Made by a program: the position numbers and the translations under genes. This document shows positions 55,397 through 64,000 of a DNA stretch of 64,000 bases, piece by piece (the stretch's first letter is position 1; the number at the start of each line of letters is the position of its first letter). The notes under the pieces were generated by a model that saw only the letters and a list, made by a program, of their open reading frames with translations, ran no database searches and was not told the DNA's origin. The DNA comes from Sanderia malayensis (Eukaryota > Cnidaria > Scyphozoa > Semaeostomeae > Pelagiidae), in assembly GCA_013076295.1 (NCBI GenBank), contig RQOL01000374.1:1736001-1800000 (forward strand), read 5' to 3'.

Positions 55397-55756
55397 TTAG
55401 CACTGTGTACTATCGGGATATTGATTATTTTCAGACATGCTGAAGGTGTAGGATAAAAAAAGTGTCATCATCAGACAAAAATTAAACAATGATTTTCGTA
55501 TCAGTGGCACAAATTGCGGGTTCTCCCCAGGGGGTCCAGGTACTGGATCAATAGTGTTGTCGTTTATAAGCAAGAGCTCATCCAGTTCTCCCTTTTCATT
55601 ATCAAGTATTGGCATGAGTTCGCTTGCATCATTTGTTGTAAAATCAACCATAGGTTTCAAACATTTCTCGTTCTGCTCCCGTATTTCAGATATGAAAAAT
55701 TTCCTGTCGCATGTTGCACATTTTACCTGTGGAGTAGTCCCACATTCAAACTCCAC
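55397..55756 (-). CDS. Unrecognised fragment with a possible zinc motif
   Basis: The frame begins MEFECGTTPQVKCATCDRKF and has EIREQNEKCL, a C-x2-C ... C pattern like small ubiquitin-binding or C2HC zinc fingers. An acidic stretch and a Pro-rich PGPPGENP follow. The last 30 codons are hydrophobic and probably not translated. It may be an exon of a repetitive E3-ligase-like family, but evidence is thin. Confidence 0.3.
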   Translation of the reverse strand: MEFECGTTPQVKCATCDRKFFISEIREQNEKCLKPMVDFTTNDASELMPILDNEKGELDELLLINDNTIDPVPGPPGENPQFVPLIRKSLFNFCLMMTLFLSYTFSMSENNQYPDSTQC

Positions 55757-55859
55757 TGTAACTTAAACTCCCCTTTGGTGTCTGTGGTCATTGCTTTCAT
55801 GAGGGAATGTAATTTTTTTCTTTCCCAATCCTGCATCCTTCAGGGCCATGGCTTCATTT

Positions 55860-57250
55860 AAATGTACTGAGATGTTGCCCGGATTTTGATGTTCCACTTT
55901 GCATCTTGTTTAACCAACGTATTCAGACCGGTTGTGTGCCCCAGAACTGGAGGGAAATGTTGCACCCTTGCACAAGAAAGGACCTCGTTCTGATAAGAAA
56001 AATTATCGACACGCATCATTGATGAGTCAAGTGGTGAAATTTTCTGAGAGATTGTTTTTGGACAATATTCTAGAGTTGTTGCGTAACAGTGGTACAATTA
56101 GTTGTGACCAGCATGGATTTCAATCAGAATGTAGTTGTATATCTCAAATGTTGTTATGCTTGAATGACTGGACTACAAGTTTCGATAATTACATACAAAC
56201 GGATGTGATTTATATGGATTTTGCGAAAGCTTTCGATTCGGTGCCTTTCAAACGTCTTCTCCTGAAATTGAAACAAGTTGGTATTCGTGGCAAAACTCTA
56301 CATTGGATACAGTCGTTCTTATCCAATCGTCAACAGAGGGTCATTCTACAAAATGGATGCTCTCAATGGACAGATGTGATAAGTGGTGTATCCCCACGGT
56401 CAATCCTGGGACCCATTCTATTCTTCATTTACATAAACGACTTGCCCAATGTTGTTCTGTCCAAATCGAAACTGTTTGCTGACGATTCAAAAATTTATTG
56501 TGAAATTCATTCATTTGATGATTGCAATGAATTACAGAATGAGTTGAACTCTCTCTCTCTCTGTATGGAGTGACACGTGGAGGTTGAGATTTAATGCTGG
56601 GAAGTCTGTTGTGTTGAGTTTGAGAAACAAGTTTAGTTATAAATTCACATTGAATGGTGGGTACCTTGAAGAAATAGATGATCAGAAGGATCTAGGAATT
56701 CTCATCTCCAACGACCTCTTTCCACGTTCACACATCATCGGGATTGTGAAGAAAGCTAATCATCGAATCGGGATGATAAGACGTTGTTTTGCAAACCTTA
56801 CTGCAAAGAAAGTTAAGACATTATATGCAACTATGATTGGTTCAGTACTCGAGTATGGGGCTCCAATGTCGAGTCCATACTACAACAAAGATATAGAGTT
56901 ATTGGAAAAAGCCCAGAACCGGTGCTGGTGTCTCTCAAATGAAGTTACTGAGTTGCCCTCTCTTGAGACAAGACGACTGCTTGGTGACTTATGCGAGGTT
57001 TACAAATACCTCCATGGGAAAATCAAAACTGGTCGTGAGGAACTGTTTGCAATGGCCGAACGTTGGCTTGGTGGACACTCATTGAAACTGCACAGACCTT
57101 ACGCTAGGTTGGTTACTCGATCCAACCTCGATCTTTTCCATGACAGTGTTGGAAGCATGGAACAATCTGCCTGATAATGTTGTTCAGGCACCAACTCGCC
57201 GTCATTTAAAGAAGATGTTCAGATCCTACTCATTTGAGACAATAGGATGA
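55860..57250 (+). pseudogene. CR1/L2-like LINE reverse transcriptase, 3' part
   Basis: Non-LTR retrotransposon ORF2. The pre-RT segment near 55.9 kb reads QTGCVPQNWRE in one frame, then shifts to NVAPLHKKGPRSDKKNYR. RT motifs follow: IYMDFAKAFDSVPFKRLL (first catalytic Asp, about 56.22 kb), WIQSFLSNRQQRVIL, SGVSPRSILGPILFFIYIND (normally PQGSVLGP), KLFADDSKIY (the catalytic FADD, about 56.48 kb). After a TGA near 56573 it continues as CKSVVLSLRNK-like, QKDLGILISNDL and SVLEYGAPMSSPYYNKDIEL, and the terminal WNNLPDNVVQAPTRRHLKK near 57.2 kb. Frameshift and stop make it inactive. It is 5' truncated, as usual for LINEs. The Polinton fragment begins directly after its 3' end. Confidence 0.88.
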
Positions 57251-57278
57251 TTTAACTGTTTATCTGTTGATCTGTATC

Positions 57279-57396
57279 ATCAAAGATGGGTGGAGATGAA
57301 AAGACGGTTATAAAAACAACACCACATCATTTGAATGGGAGGAGGAAACGATGTTCTAACGTTAAACTAATGCAGATGTTAATTGATTTATTATGA
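57279..57396 (+). pseudogene. Small basic Polinton protein, C-terminal fragment (third copy)
   Basis: Reads KTTPHHLNGRRKRCSNVKLM then MLIDLL and a stop, matching the last 37 residues of the 8.56-8.80 kb gene with a shortened Arg/Lys block. It overlaps the integrase start through ATGA as in the other two copies. Confidence 0.8.
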
Positions 57397-57956
57397 ATAT
57401 TGAAAAGTTATATTCTGATCCTTCTGTGCCTGGTTCTCTAGGCGTTTAAATAAAGCATATAGGGAATTTAAGAAGTTGATCCCTAATTTAAAAAGGAAAG
57501 ATATCGAAGAATGGAGCAAAACTAGTTTGGCGTATTCATTACATAAACCTAGTAGGAGGAATTTCAAATGCGAGAGAATAATTACGAATAATATAGACTA
57601 TTTCTAGGAATGTGATCTTGTTGATATGAGTTATTTGAACAGGGAGAATGACAATGTTACATTCCTATTAACTTGTATCGATACGTTCAGCAAATATGCT
57701 TGGGTGAAACCTCTGAAGAGGAAAACACGAGGAGAAATTGTAAAAGCCTTTCCAGATATCTTGCTTGAAAGACGGCCACAAAAGGTGAGGTCAGATAAAG
57801 GGAGTGAATTCATGAATAGACGTTTTCAAGAATTACTGAAGAAAGACAACATTGGATTCTACACAGCTAACCATCAAATAAAAGCATCCATTGTAGAGAG
57901 ATTTAATAGGATGCTAAAAGGTCCCATGTATCGATACTTTACCGCAAGATCGATCA
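57393..57956 (+). pseudogene. Polinton integrase, third copy, truncated
   Basis: N-terminus MNIEKLYSDPSVPGSLG, a one-base deletion near 57445, then AYREFKKLIPNLKRKDIEEW to the uninterrupted SLHKPSRRNFK junction used to define the 2-kb insertion. A TAG at about 57605 lies just before the first catalytic Asp (ECDLVDMSYL). Core motifs CIDTFSKYAWVKPLKR, VRSDKGSEFMN and ASIVERFNRMLKG are otherwise in frame. Sequence homology to copy 1 stops after TACCGCAAGA at about 57949, where a hairpin begins; the chromodomain is absent. Confidence 0.88.
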
Positions 57957-57984
57957 TACATCAAGGAAACATGTATGATCGATC
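57948..57984. repeat. Hairpin at the integrase breakpoint
   Basis: GATCGATCATACAT and its exact complement are separated by nine bases. The truncation of the integrase coincides with the first arm. Confidence 0.9.
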
Positions 57985-58012
57985 AGTATACAAGTCAAAC
58001 CTCAGATCATGA

Positions 58013-58297
58013 TATGATTTCCCAACTTACAAGATCGCCCCACCTCCATCTTATTATCCCAGACAGAGTGGCAGTGGCGATGGTACAATGATAAAGAGAG
58101 CAGAATCTCTAATGAAAAGAATCTTGAAACTTATTGAGGCAAAAATAGGAAAAGCTCCTAAGAGGGTAGCACTTCCAGTCATCAAAGAAAATGGAGAGAA
58201 AGCTCTCAAACGCATAGCTGCTGGGGAGAATGTGAAGAAAGTAACAAAGGCTGATGAGGTAGACCTGCTCCAAGTCTATTTCGTAAAAACTCCGTAA
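58013..58297 (+). CDS. Unrecognised basic protein fragment after the integrase
   Basis: The frame reads PTYKIAPPPSYYPRQSGSGD, then a Lys-rich helical segment (MKRILKLIEAKIGKAPKRVA ... GEKALKRIAAGENVKKVTKA). It stops at 58297. Its position next to Polinton integrase and basic composition suggest a structural or core-type element protein; I do not recognise it. The upstream start is not defined because the join to the integrase is rearranged. Confidence 0.45.
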   Translation, partial: YDFPTYKIAPPPSYYPRQSGSGDGTMIKRAESLMKRILKLIEAKIGKAPKRVALPVIKENGEKALKRIAAGENVKKVTKADEVDLLQVYFVKTP

Positions 58298-59270
58298 AAG
58301 TAAGGAGGGGGAACAGCGAAATAGACTTGTACATCTTGGCTGCTCATGAATAATTAATGAGATGAGCAAACTCATGGTTGGTCACTGAGATGCCAGGGGG
58401 TTCTGTTCAGAGAAGTTGGCAAAGCAAAATTGGCGGAAGCAGAGGAAAGATGGTGGCATGCAATGCAACAACAAGACTAGGGAGCAGCGAATCATAGGTA
58501 GCTTTTTAGGTATAACGAACAAAGCGTTGGCTTAGCAGAAGAAACGATGTATCGAGTAAAGCTAAGAATATTTGCTCCGTATCACCAACAGGTATGATTC
58601 AGCTTGTCATTGAAAATATGCTAGGCCAAAATAGGTTAGGCCCAAAATAGCCTCACTGACTGTGTCTCACAATACTTTTATATTATTAATTTCTTAACTA
58701 TTTAAATCTGTCCATCTAAAAGTAAGCCAGCAGTTTCTCTGATATTTAGTTTCTTATGAAAAAAAAATGTGTGCAAGAAGACACAGAATATTGTGATTAC
58801 TAGACCATTTTTACTCAGAGCAAACAGTTATACTTTGCTCAACCATGTGATACATGTTTATTTTTTTTTGTCTTTTGATATTTATAATTTGTTAAATTGT
58901 TGCCTCTTTGGACTGTCATCATTTTATTATTATTTCAGTGTCAATATGCACATCAAAATTTGGAAGAAAAAAGTGAAGTAACCATACTCATTGCATCAAT
59001 GAACAAGTAAATGTGATTACACCAGCACCATAACAAGATCTAGCAGGCAACATATTACTGAAAAAACTTGGTTCATATTCAGGTCCAGCACACCATCCAT
59101 ATAATTAGATGACAGAAGGATATGGCAGGCACAATATGACATTCTCAAAATTTTGAGGACTGTTGAAACTGTTATGAAAAATTATTTTATATCATGAAAT
59201 AATATTTTGGATACTTTGTTGTTTATTACTGAATTATTGGTTTTCTAAAGCATGCCAAAAAATTTCTTCC
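58298..59270. other. No supportable gene
   Basis: AT-rich sequence with short frames only. Confidence 0.45.
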
Positions 59271-59860
59271 ATCACACACACTTAACATTCTTTACCTAGA
59301 TATTGTAGAGCCCCATTTTCATTATTGCTGTGGAGTGACGGAAATAAATAAGTTGCAAAAATAGAGCTGCCAGAATTATAACTGATAGCAGCTTTGACGT
59401 CTCCGCCAGACTGCTAATAGAGAAATTGGGATGGAAGACTATTAATGATCTGATCACTACAGAAACCAAAACAATGGTCTACACATCTCTCAACGATCTT
59501 GCTCCTCAATATCTTTGTCAACTTTTCATCAAAAACTGGAAAATTTCTTTGCGTAACCTTCGTAACACTAATGCGGATGCAAGGATACGGGAGAAAAACT
59601 CCTCCAACGGAAAAAATGTTTTTCTGGTAGAAAATATGGAATAGCCTTACAACTGAGTGGAAACAAGCTTCCTCCCTAAATATTTTCAAACAATATATAA
59701 AATTTCAGGGATTACTTTTATGGTTAATTATTTACTCTTTAACCTTTTATATTGTAAATATTTTAAAGTCAAAAATTATCCAATCAAACCAGAAACCAAT
59801 TATTTACCACCTGAATTGTTCATACTGGAGTCCTTCAATAAAATTTTAAGAACGTGAAGT
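59271..59860 (+). pseudogene. CR1/L2-like LINE, 3' end fragment
   Basis: Coding-like text runs YLDIVEPHFHYCCGV (59.3 kb), LQ-NRAARIITDSSFDV-like, KLGWKTINDLITTETKTMVY and LNDLAPQYLCQLFIKN (59.42-59.54 kb), the conserved C-terminus of ORF2 in these LINEs. It then decays (VETSFLPKYFQTIYK). A short AATAAAATTTTAAG tail near 59.84 kb may be the 3' end. It differs from the 55.9-kb LINE, so two families are present. Confidence 0.75.
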
Positions 59861-60017
59861 TGTGTGACAAAAAGTAATGAAAACAGTTCCAGGGGGTAAT
59901 AGAGTCATAATTCCCCTCTGTTTATATGGGGGGGCTGCAACGTGTGTCAACACCTACAAAACGTTCAATAGATCAATTCTTTGCATTACATGAGGCATAC
60001 CATGTGCTTCTAACTTC

Positions 60018-63000
60018 ATGGACGGAACACCAACAAAATTAAGAGAGTGTATTTCTCCATTGGTAAGTCGTGATTATTGTGCAGTGTGTATGAAAGATGT
60101 TCACCAATACAAGACTCCAAAAGATCACATAATCAATTTATTTCATCCGAACGGACACAAGACAGAATTTGGTCCGATTTTGGAGGAACACTTGGATGTA
60201 GAGCTTGGGGATATTGATTTCAGGATATCGTGCAAAGCCTGTTGCCGCAGTGTTAAAACAGCGGTGAAGAACAAGGAGGAGAAGAGAGCAAGTTTTCTGA
60301 GGGGAAGGGAAACAGTTCAACTAAAATACCTGTCAAATAAAGTGAAACGGGGTGTGCCCACAGACACAGAATGTCCACCAGAAAGCAAAAGAACAGTTCA
60401 TGAAAAACCTGAAAGGAGAAGACAACTGGTGAGTGACGCTTCGGCACAAACTGAGGATAAATGGCCATTTTGCGAACTAGGGAGAAATCTGCTTTCCCAT
60501 TTTCAAGATGGTGTTGTGAAAGAAGAAGTCCAGGTAGGTTGGTGTTTGTGAATTTATCCCCGTGCCGAGTTTATATCTGTTGTTTATCTTGTTCTCGCTT
60601 ACAACCACCAAAATACAAATACCGCAAATGACCGTAACTGTTTTTTATTTATTTTAATGTGTTTTAATTTATATTTTCTCTCAAGGTCATTTCCGCATCA
60701 GGTGGTTTAACAGTTACAAAACCTGTCCCAAGCGACTTGCAAGCCGTCACTCGTTGCCTATGCTCGGGAAATTGCGAAGCGATTGCTAACATTATATGGA
60801 AACTTCCAGGATGCCGTGCAGAATTAGAGAAAATTGTCTCCCGTCAAGTTGCTGTCGAGTGTGCCAAGATATGCTCAGACCAACAAAGTACATTCAAAGC
60901 TGTACAAGAACGCTCTATCGAACAATTTTCCTTCGAGGGCCAAGAGAAAGAGCTTGAAAAAAACTCGCCTTTATTGCGGAAAATTGTCGTCAGTGCTGGA
61001 ACCAATAAGAGGAATCTTTCAAGGAATAAAAGAAAAACAATCGATTCAATCAAACCAGCTCTTCTTACGTCGATAGCTGTTATTCTCAAATGCAGAAATC
61101 AATATATGAATATGAATGCGCTGGTCAATTCTATTATACTCCGAAGGGGCGGTGCTGACAAAATGACCTACAGGCGATTGAATGAATTAGGCTTATGCAC
61201 TTCTTATGGAAAAGCCTTGACTTGTCAAAGTGCTCTAGGGAAGATAATACATCAGTAGTAAAGTGCTGGGCGGGTGCAAACGATGATGTGGGAACAGAGG
61301 AAGCAACTGAAAAATTGGGAGTAGCAGAAGCAGACGAAAAAGACCAATGTAACATTTCAATTGCGAATATTACAGATCAAAAGTCAAATGACATTCAAGG
61401 AGACCATTCTCCCGAAAATAACTTGCTAGAAATGCAACAAGCTACTCAAGATACGAAAGATAGTGAATATGGGTGGAATGAATGGGATTTCATTGAAGAT
61501 AGTGAAGATATCTTAAATTTGTCGACTGTTTTGGAAGAATTCAGTATGGATGAAGCACGTTCCACAGAATGTTTACATGAAACTGCCGACGAGCCCTCGT
61601 TGCAAGTTTCTACGACAAAAACTGTACCCTGTTTCATTCTAGCTGGGGACAATGTGAATTTTGCACCAAAGTCGAGACACACAAATCATTTAAAACGAAA
61701 TGAGCAAATAAATCTGTTCAACTGCATTGCAACCAAAAAAAGAGTCCCATACGCTAAGGATAGAATAGATGGAAAAGTGCCCATATGTACAGCGCCTGCC
61801 GAGGTACCACTGAAAGTGTTCTTGCCTGGTACAGATGAAGATGCATCCCTGAGAGCAGAATTTAAGCATAAAATTGGTTTAACGTTAATCAAATACGTGA
61901 AGGAAGTAAAGTGGTTCGAGAAATTACTGCCGAATAATTTGCATCACGAGAATATTCCATACACAAAATCTAAATCTGAAACGGTAAGACAAGTTCTTAA
62001 TATTTGTATCTTTATAAAAGCTCCTCCTAAATACGGCTCTTGAAAGAAAGTAAATATTTAAAAGGGAACCGTATCTTTACAGGTCTGCCTTGGGGTTCTA
62101 TCTAAAGACGAAAATGTCACGAAAGACATAACAGAAACTATGCAATTCTTGCATCAGTTTGTGCCAAAAAAAGATGGTAAAATTCAAAATGTCTTATCAT
62201 TCGGCGATGAACTCACGTGCGAGAGGGAGCACAATGCACAAGAAGACCAACGGGATGCATCGTCAACTCTAAAACGACTGGAGGGTTTAATCCCATGCAT
62301 TGCTGATTTTCACACCTTTGGAAATTTCTTGATGGTAAGATTCGTTTCCTATTTTCACTACAAACGAATTGGTTTTGATTGAAATGCCCAAGCTATAAAG
62401 ATGTTTCCATTTTAGCCACCTGGTTGTAAGGTATATTTTTTGAGGTGACAGAAAAGGAAATCAAGCCCGTTTTTATGATAACCGGCTAACTTTTTTATGT
62501 TAACAATCAATTCTCATCAAATGATATCAGGATTGCGAGTTACTGATATTTTATTCGCTGGAAATAATTATCACTCATTTCAGGTGATCTGGGACATTCT
62601 TTATGATACAGAATCTTCTGCTGATATTGGCACTCTCCATGCTGCACGGAACTTTTTAAATGCCAGAAATGTCCCTTTAAATCCGATGGATGATGTTGAC
62701 GCAACGTTCGATTTTCTTGAGCAGTATACCGGTGCTATGATATTGGCTGCATTTGAAGAAGTTAAAGGTCATGGCAGTAATGCTTGTGGACTTAAAGAAG
62801 AGCGAGAGGAAGTCGTAAATTCAATCATAGACACGATAGTCGACACATTTGTATTGCCCAGCATTGCTGTCGACTGGAAACCTGAAGAAACTCAATGGAA
62901 ATGTGAGAAATGTAACAAAACATACAAGAAGATAGCTGGCTTGCGAAAGCATACAAAAGAAAAGCACGGGGAAGGGCAAGAAATTGTTAAAGGATATGAG

Positions 63001-63857
63001 TGTAAGTATTGTACAAAGTTCTATGTTAGGATTGTCAATTTCAGAAGACACATTTTGAAGCATCATGATGAAGCTGGAGTTGCCATAGACGAGCAGTTAC
63101 TCATTGAAGAGATCAGAGACAGTGCAGTTATTCCCGACACTTTACCAAAACTGAACGGTGATCACGAGAAAGAAGAAACCAACGAAGGTGATTACGTTCA
63201 TATGTTCTAACGATCCGCACTGCTTTTGGGACTGTTTGCTTGTAATTCTACGGATGCAAGAAAGCATGGCGACGGCAAAAGAATCTTGAGGCTTTACAAA
63301 TTTTTTTTCTCATGTTCAAAATGGTTGGTAAAACAAAGTATGCCTTTTATTTGTTCCAGTTTTTGTGCCAAGTATTCTATCTTCTCCCGGACGAGCTTGC
63401 CTTTGACATTGTTTTCAATAGATTTACCAACAATAGAGGACTCTCAGATTCAAATGTTGAAATTGATCGAGAAGTAGTACACTGGAATAAATTGTTCAAA
63501 ATGGACTGTAAGGAGTTCAACGGAAAAATAACAACCAAAAGTATCGAAAGAGCCAGTTGTTCGTATCAATCTGTTGAAGGTATTTTGAAGGCTTTTGACA
63601 AAAGCCTTCAAAGTACTTCGGTACATAGTCCCTCTGGGAAGCATGTAAGGAAAAATGCTGATGACGATGTAATTGCACTTGCTGATCAATTCAAGAGGCA
63701 GAACCTTTCCCAAGTTAAGCCTGGTAGAAAGCACGGGTCATACCCTGATTTCCCCGATAATTTGTTTAGTCGTCTTGATGCACCCTTATTAAAACAGTGG
63801 ATGGGGCAAAAAATAAAGCATTTTAGAGGACTAAATGTTTATTCACAGTTCGAATAA
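60018..63857 (+). pseudogene. DUF6589-type gene with two C2H2 zinc fingers, five exons, three disabling changes
   Basis: Exons 60018-60533, 60686-61983, 62083-62334 and 62584-63857, with GT/AG borders and phase-0 introns (a fifth may split the second). Exon 1 has a CAVCMKDVHQYK ... CKACCRSV zinc-binding N-terminus. Exon 2 holds RRLNELGLCTSYGKAL and the acidic domain start FILAGDNVNFAPKSRH. Exon 4 contains DLFHTFGN-like ADFHTFGNFLM. The last exon has VIWDILYDTESSADIGTL, then two C2H2 fingers (WKCEKCNKTYKKIAGLRKH and YECKYCTKFYVRIVNFRRH, about 62.90-63.07 kb) and the C-terminal VGKTKYAFYLFQFLCQV. A one-base loss near 61240, a TAA at 63208-63210 and a shift at the T8 run near 63304 interrupt it. 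Function of DUF6589 is unknown; such genes are multicopy in cnidarians. Some breaks may be assembly errors. Confidence 0.72.
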
Positions 63858-64000
63858 AGAAAAAGATCGCGAATATGCACGTATAGATTTCTTTTATGTA
63901 GTTACCCGAAAACAGTTTAGACTTTTAAAAAATCATCAGAATTTGTTACGAATTTATTGTTTAGTTATAGTTATATTGGTACATAATAGCAATACATCCA

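Noticed and set aside
58013..58297. Histone-like or ribosomal protein
   Set aside because: Basic composition only; no family motif and context is a Polinton fragment.

Overview
This is eukaryotic, AT-rich, intron-containing DNA, most likely from an invertebrate animal. Three things point that way: phase-consistent spliceosomal introns (for example in the genes at 29.7-31.8 kb and 60.0-63.9 kb), a short interstitial TTAGGG tract near 12.6 kb, and a transposon mixture I associate with cnidarians (Polinton/Maverick, hAT, PIF/Harbinger, pogo/Tigger, Helitron, tyrosine recombinase, CR1/L2-like LINE, DUF6589 genes). A coral-like anthozoan is my best guess; that is inference, not proof. I found no convincing rRNA, tRNA or ordinary housekeeping gene. 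The window is a nested transposon landscape.

0-10 kb: a broken protein-primed DNA polymerase B, an approximately 88-bp satellite array, then minus-strand Polinton pieces (two penton/minor-capsid-like genes, an integrase with chromodomain, a small basic protein). The integrase is split by a 2.05-kb non-coding element. 10-20 kb: a 71-bp minisatellite interrupted by a second, longer copy of that element, dispersed repeats, an unrecognised 230-aa ORF and a truncated tyrosine recombinase ending at a perfect palindrome. 20-28 kb: a Helitron helicase relic, an unrecognised multi-exon relic and a decayed hAT gene.

28-37 kb: a HARBI1-like PIF/Harbinger transposase gene and its companion gene, cut by a 4,225-bp terminal-inverted-repeat (TIR) transposon with a 6-bp target duplication. 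This inserted element carries two convergent genes: a four-exon rve-type (IS3EU-like) transposase and an alpha-kinase. It is the most interesting system in the window. A second hAT relic follows.

37-42 kb: sparse, with a few unrecognised ORFs and exon-like pieces. 42-52 kb: a CATA-type microsatellite that has received an intact-looking Tigger element (515-aa transposase plus a HIRAN-like ORF) and a 5.9-kb TIR element with a broken, PIN/XPG-like nuclease-type gene. 52-60 kb: relics of an Ulp1-like protease, another rve integrase, LINE reverse transcriptases and a third Polinton integrase copy. 60-64 kb: a five-exon DUF6589-type gene with two C2H2 zinc fingers, carrying a few disabling changes.

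The genes do not form one pathway. They are mobile-element genes layered by insertion, and the insertion order can be read: Harbinger before the alpha-kinase element, Polinton before the 2-kb element, microsatellite before Tigger and the 5.9-kb element.
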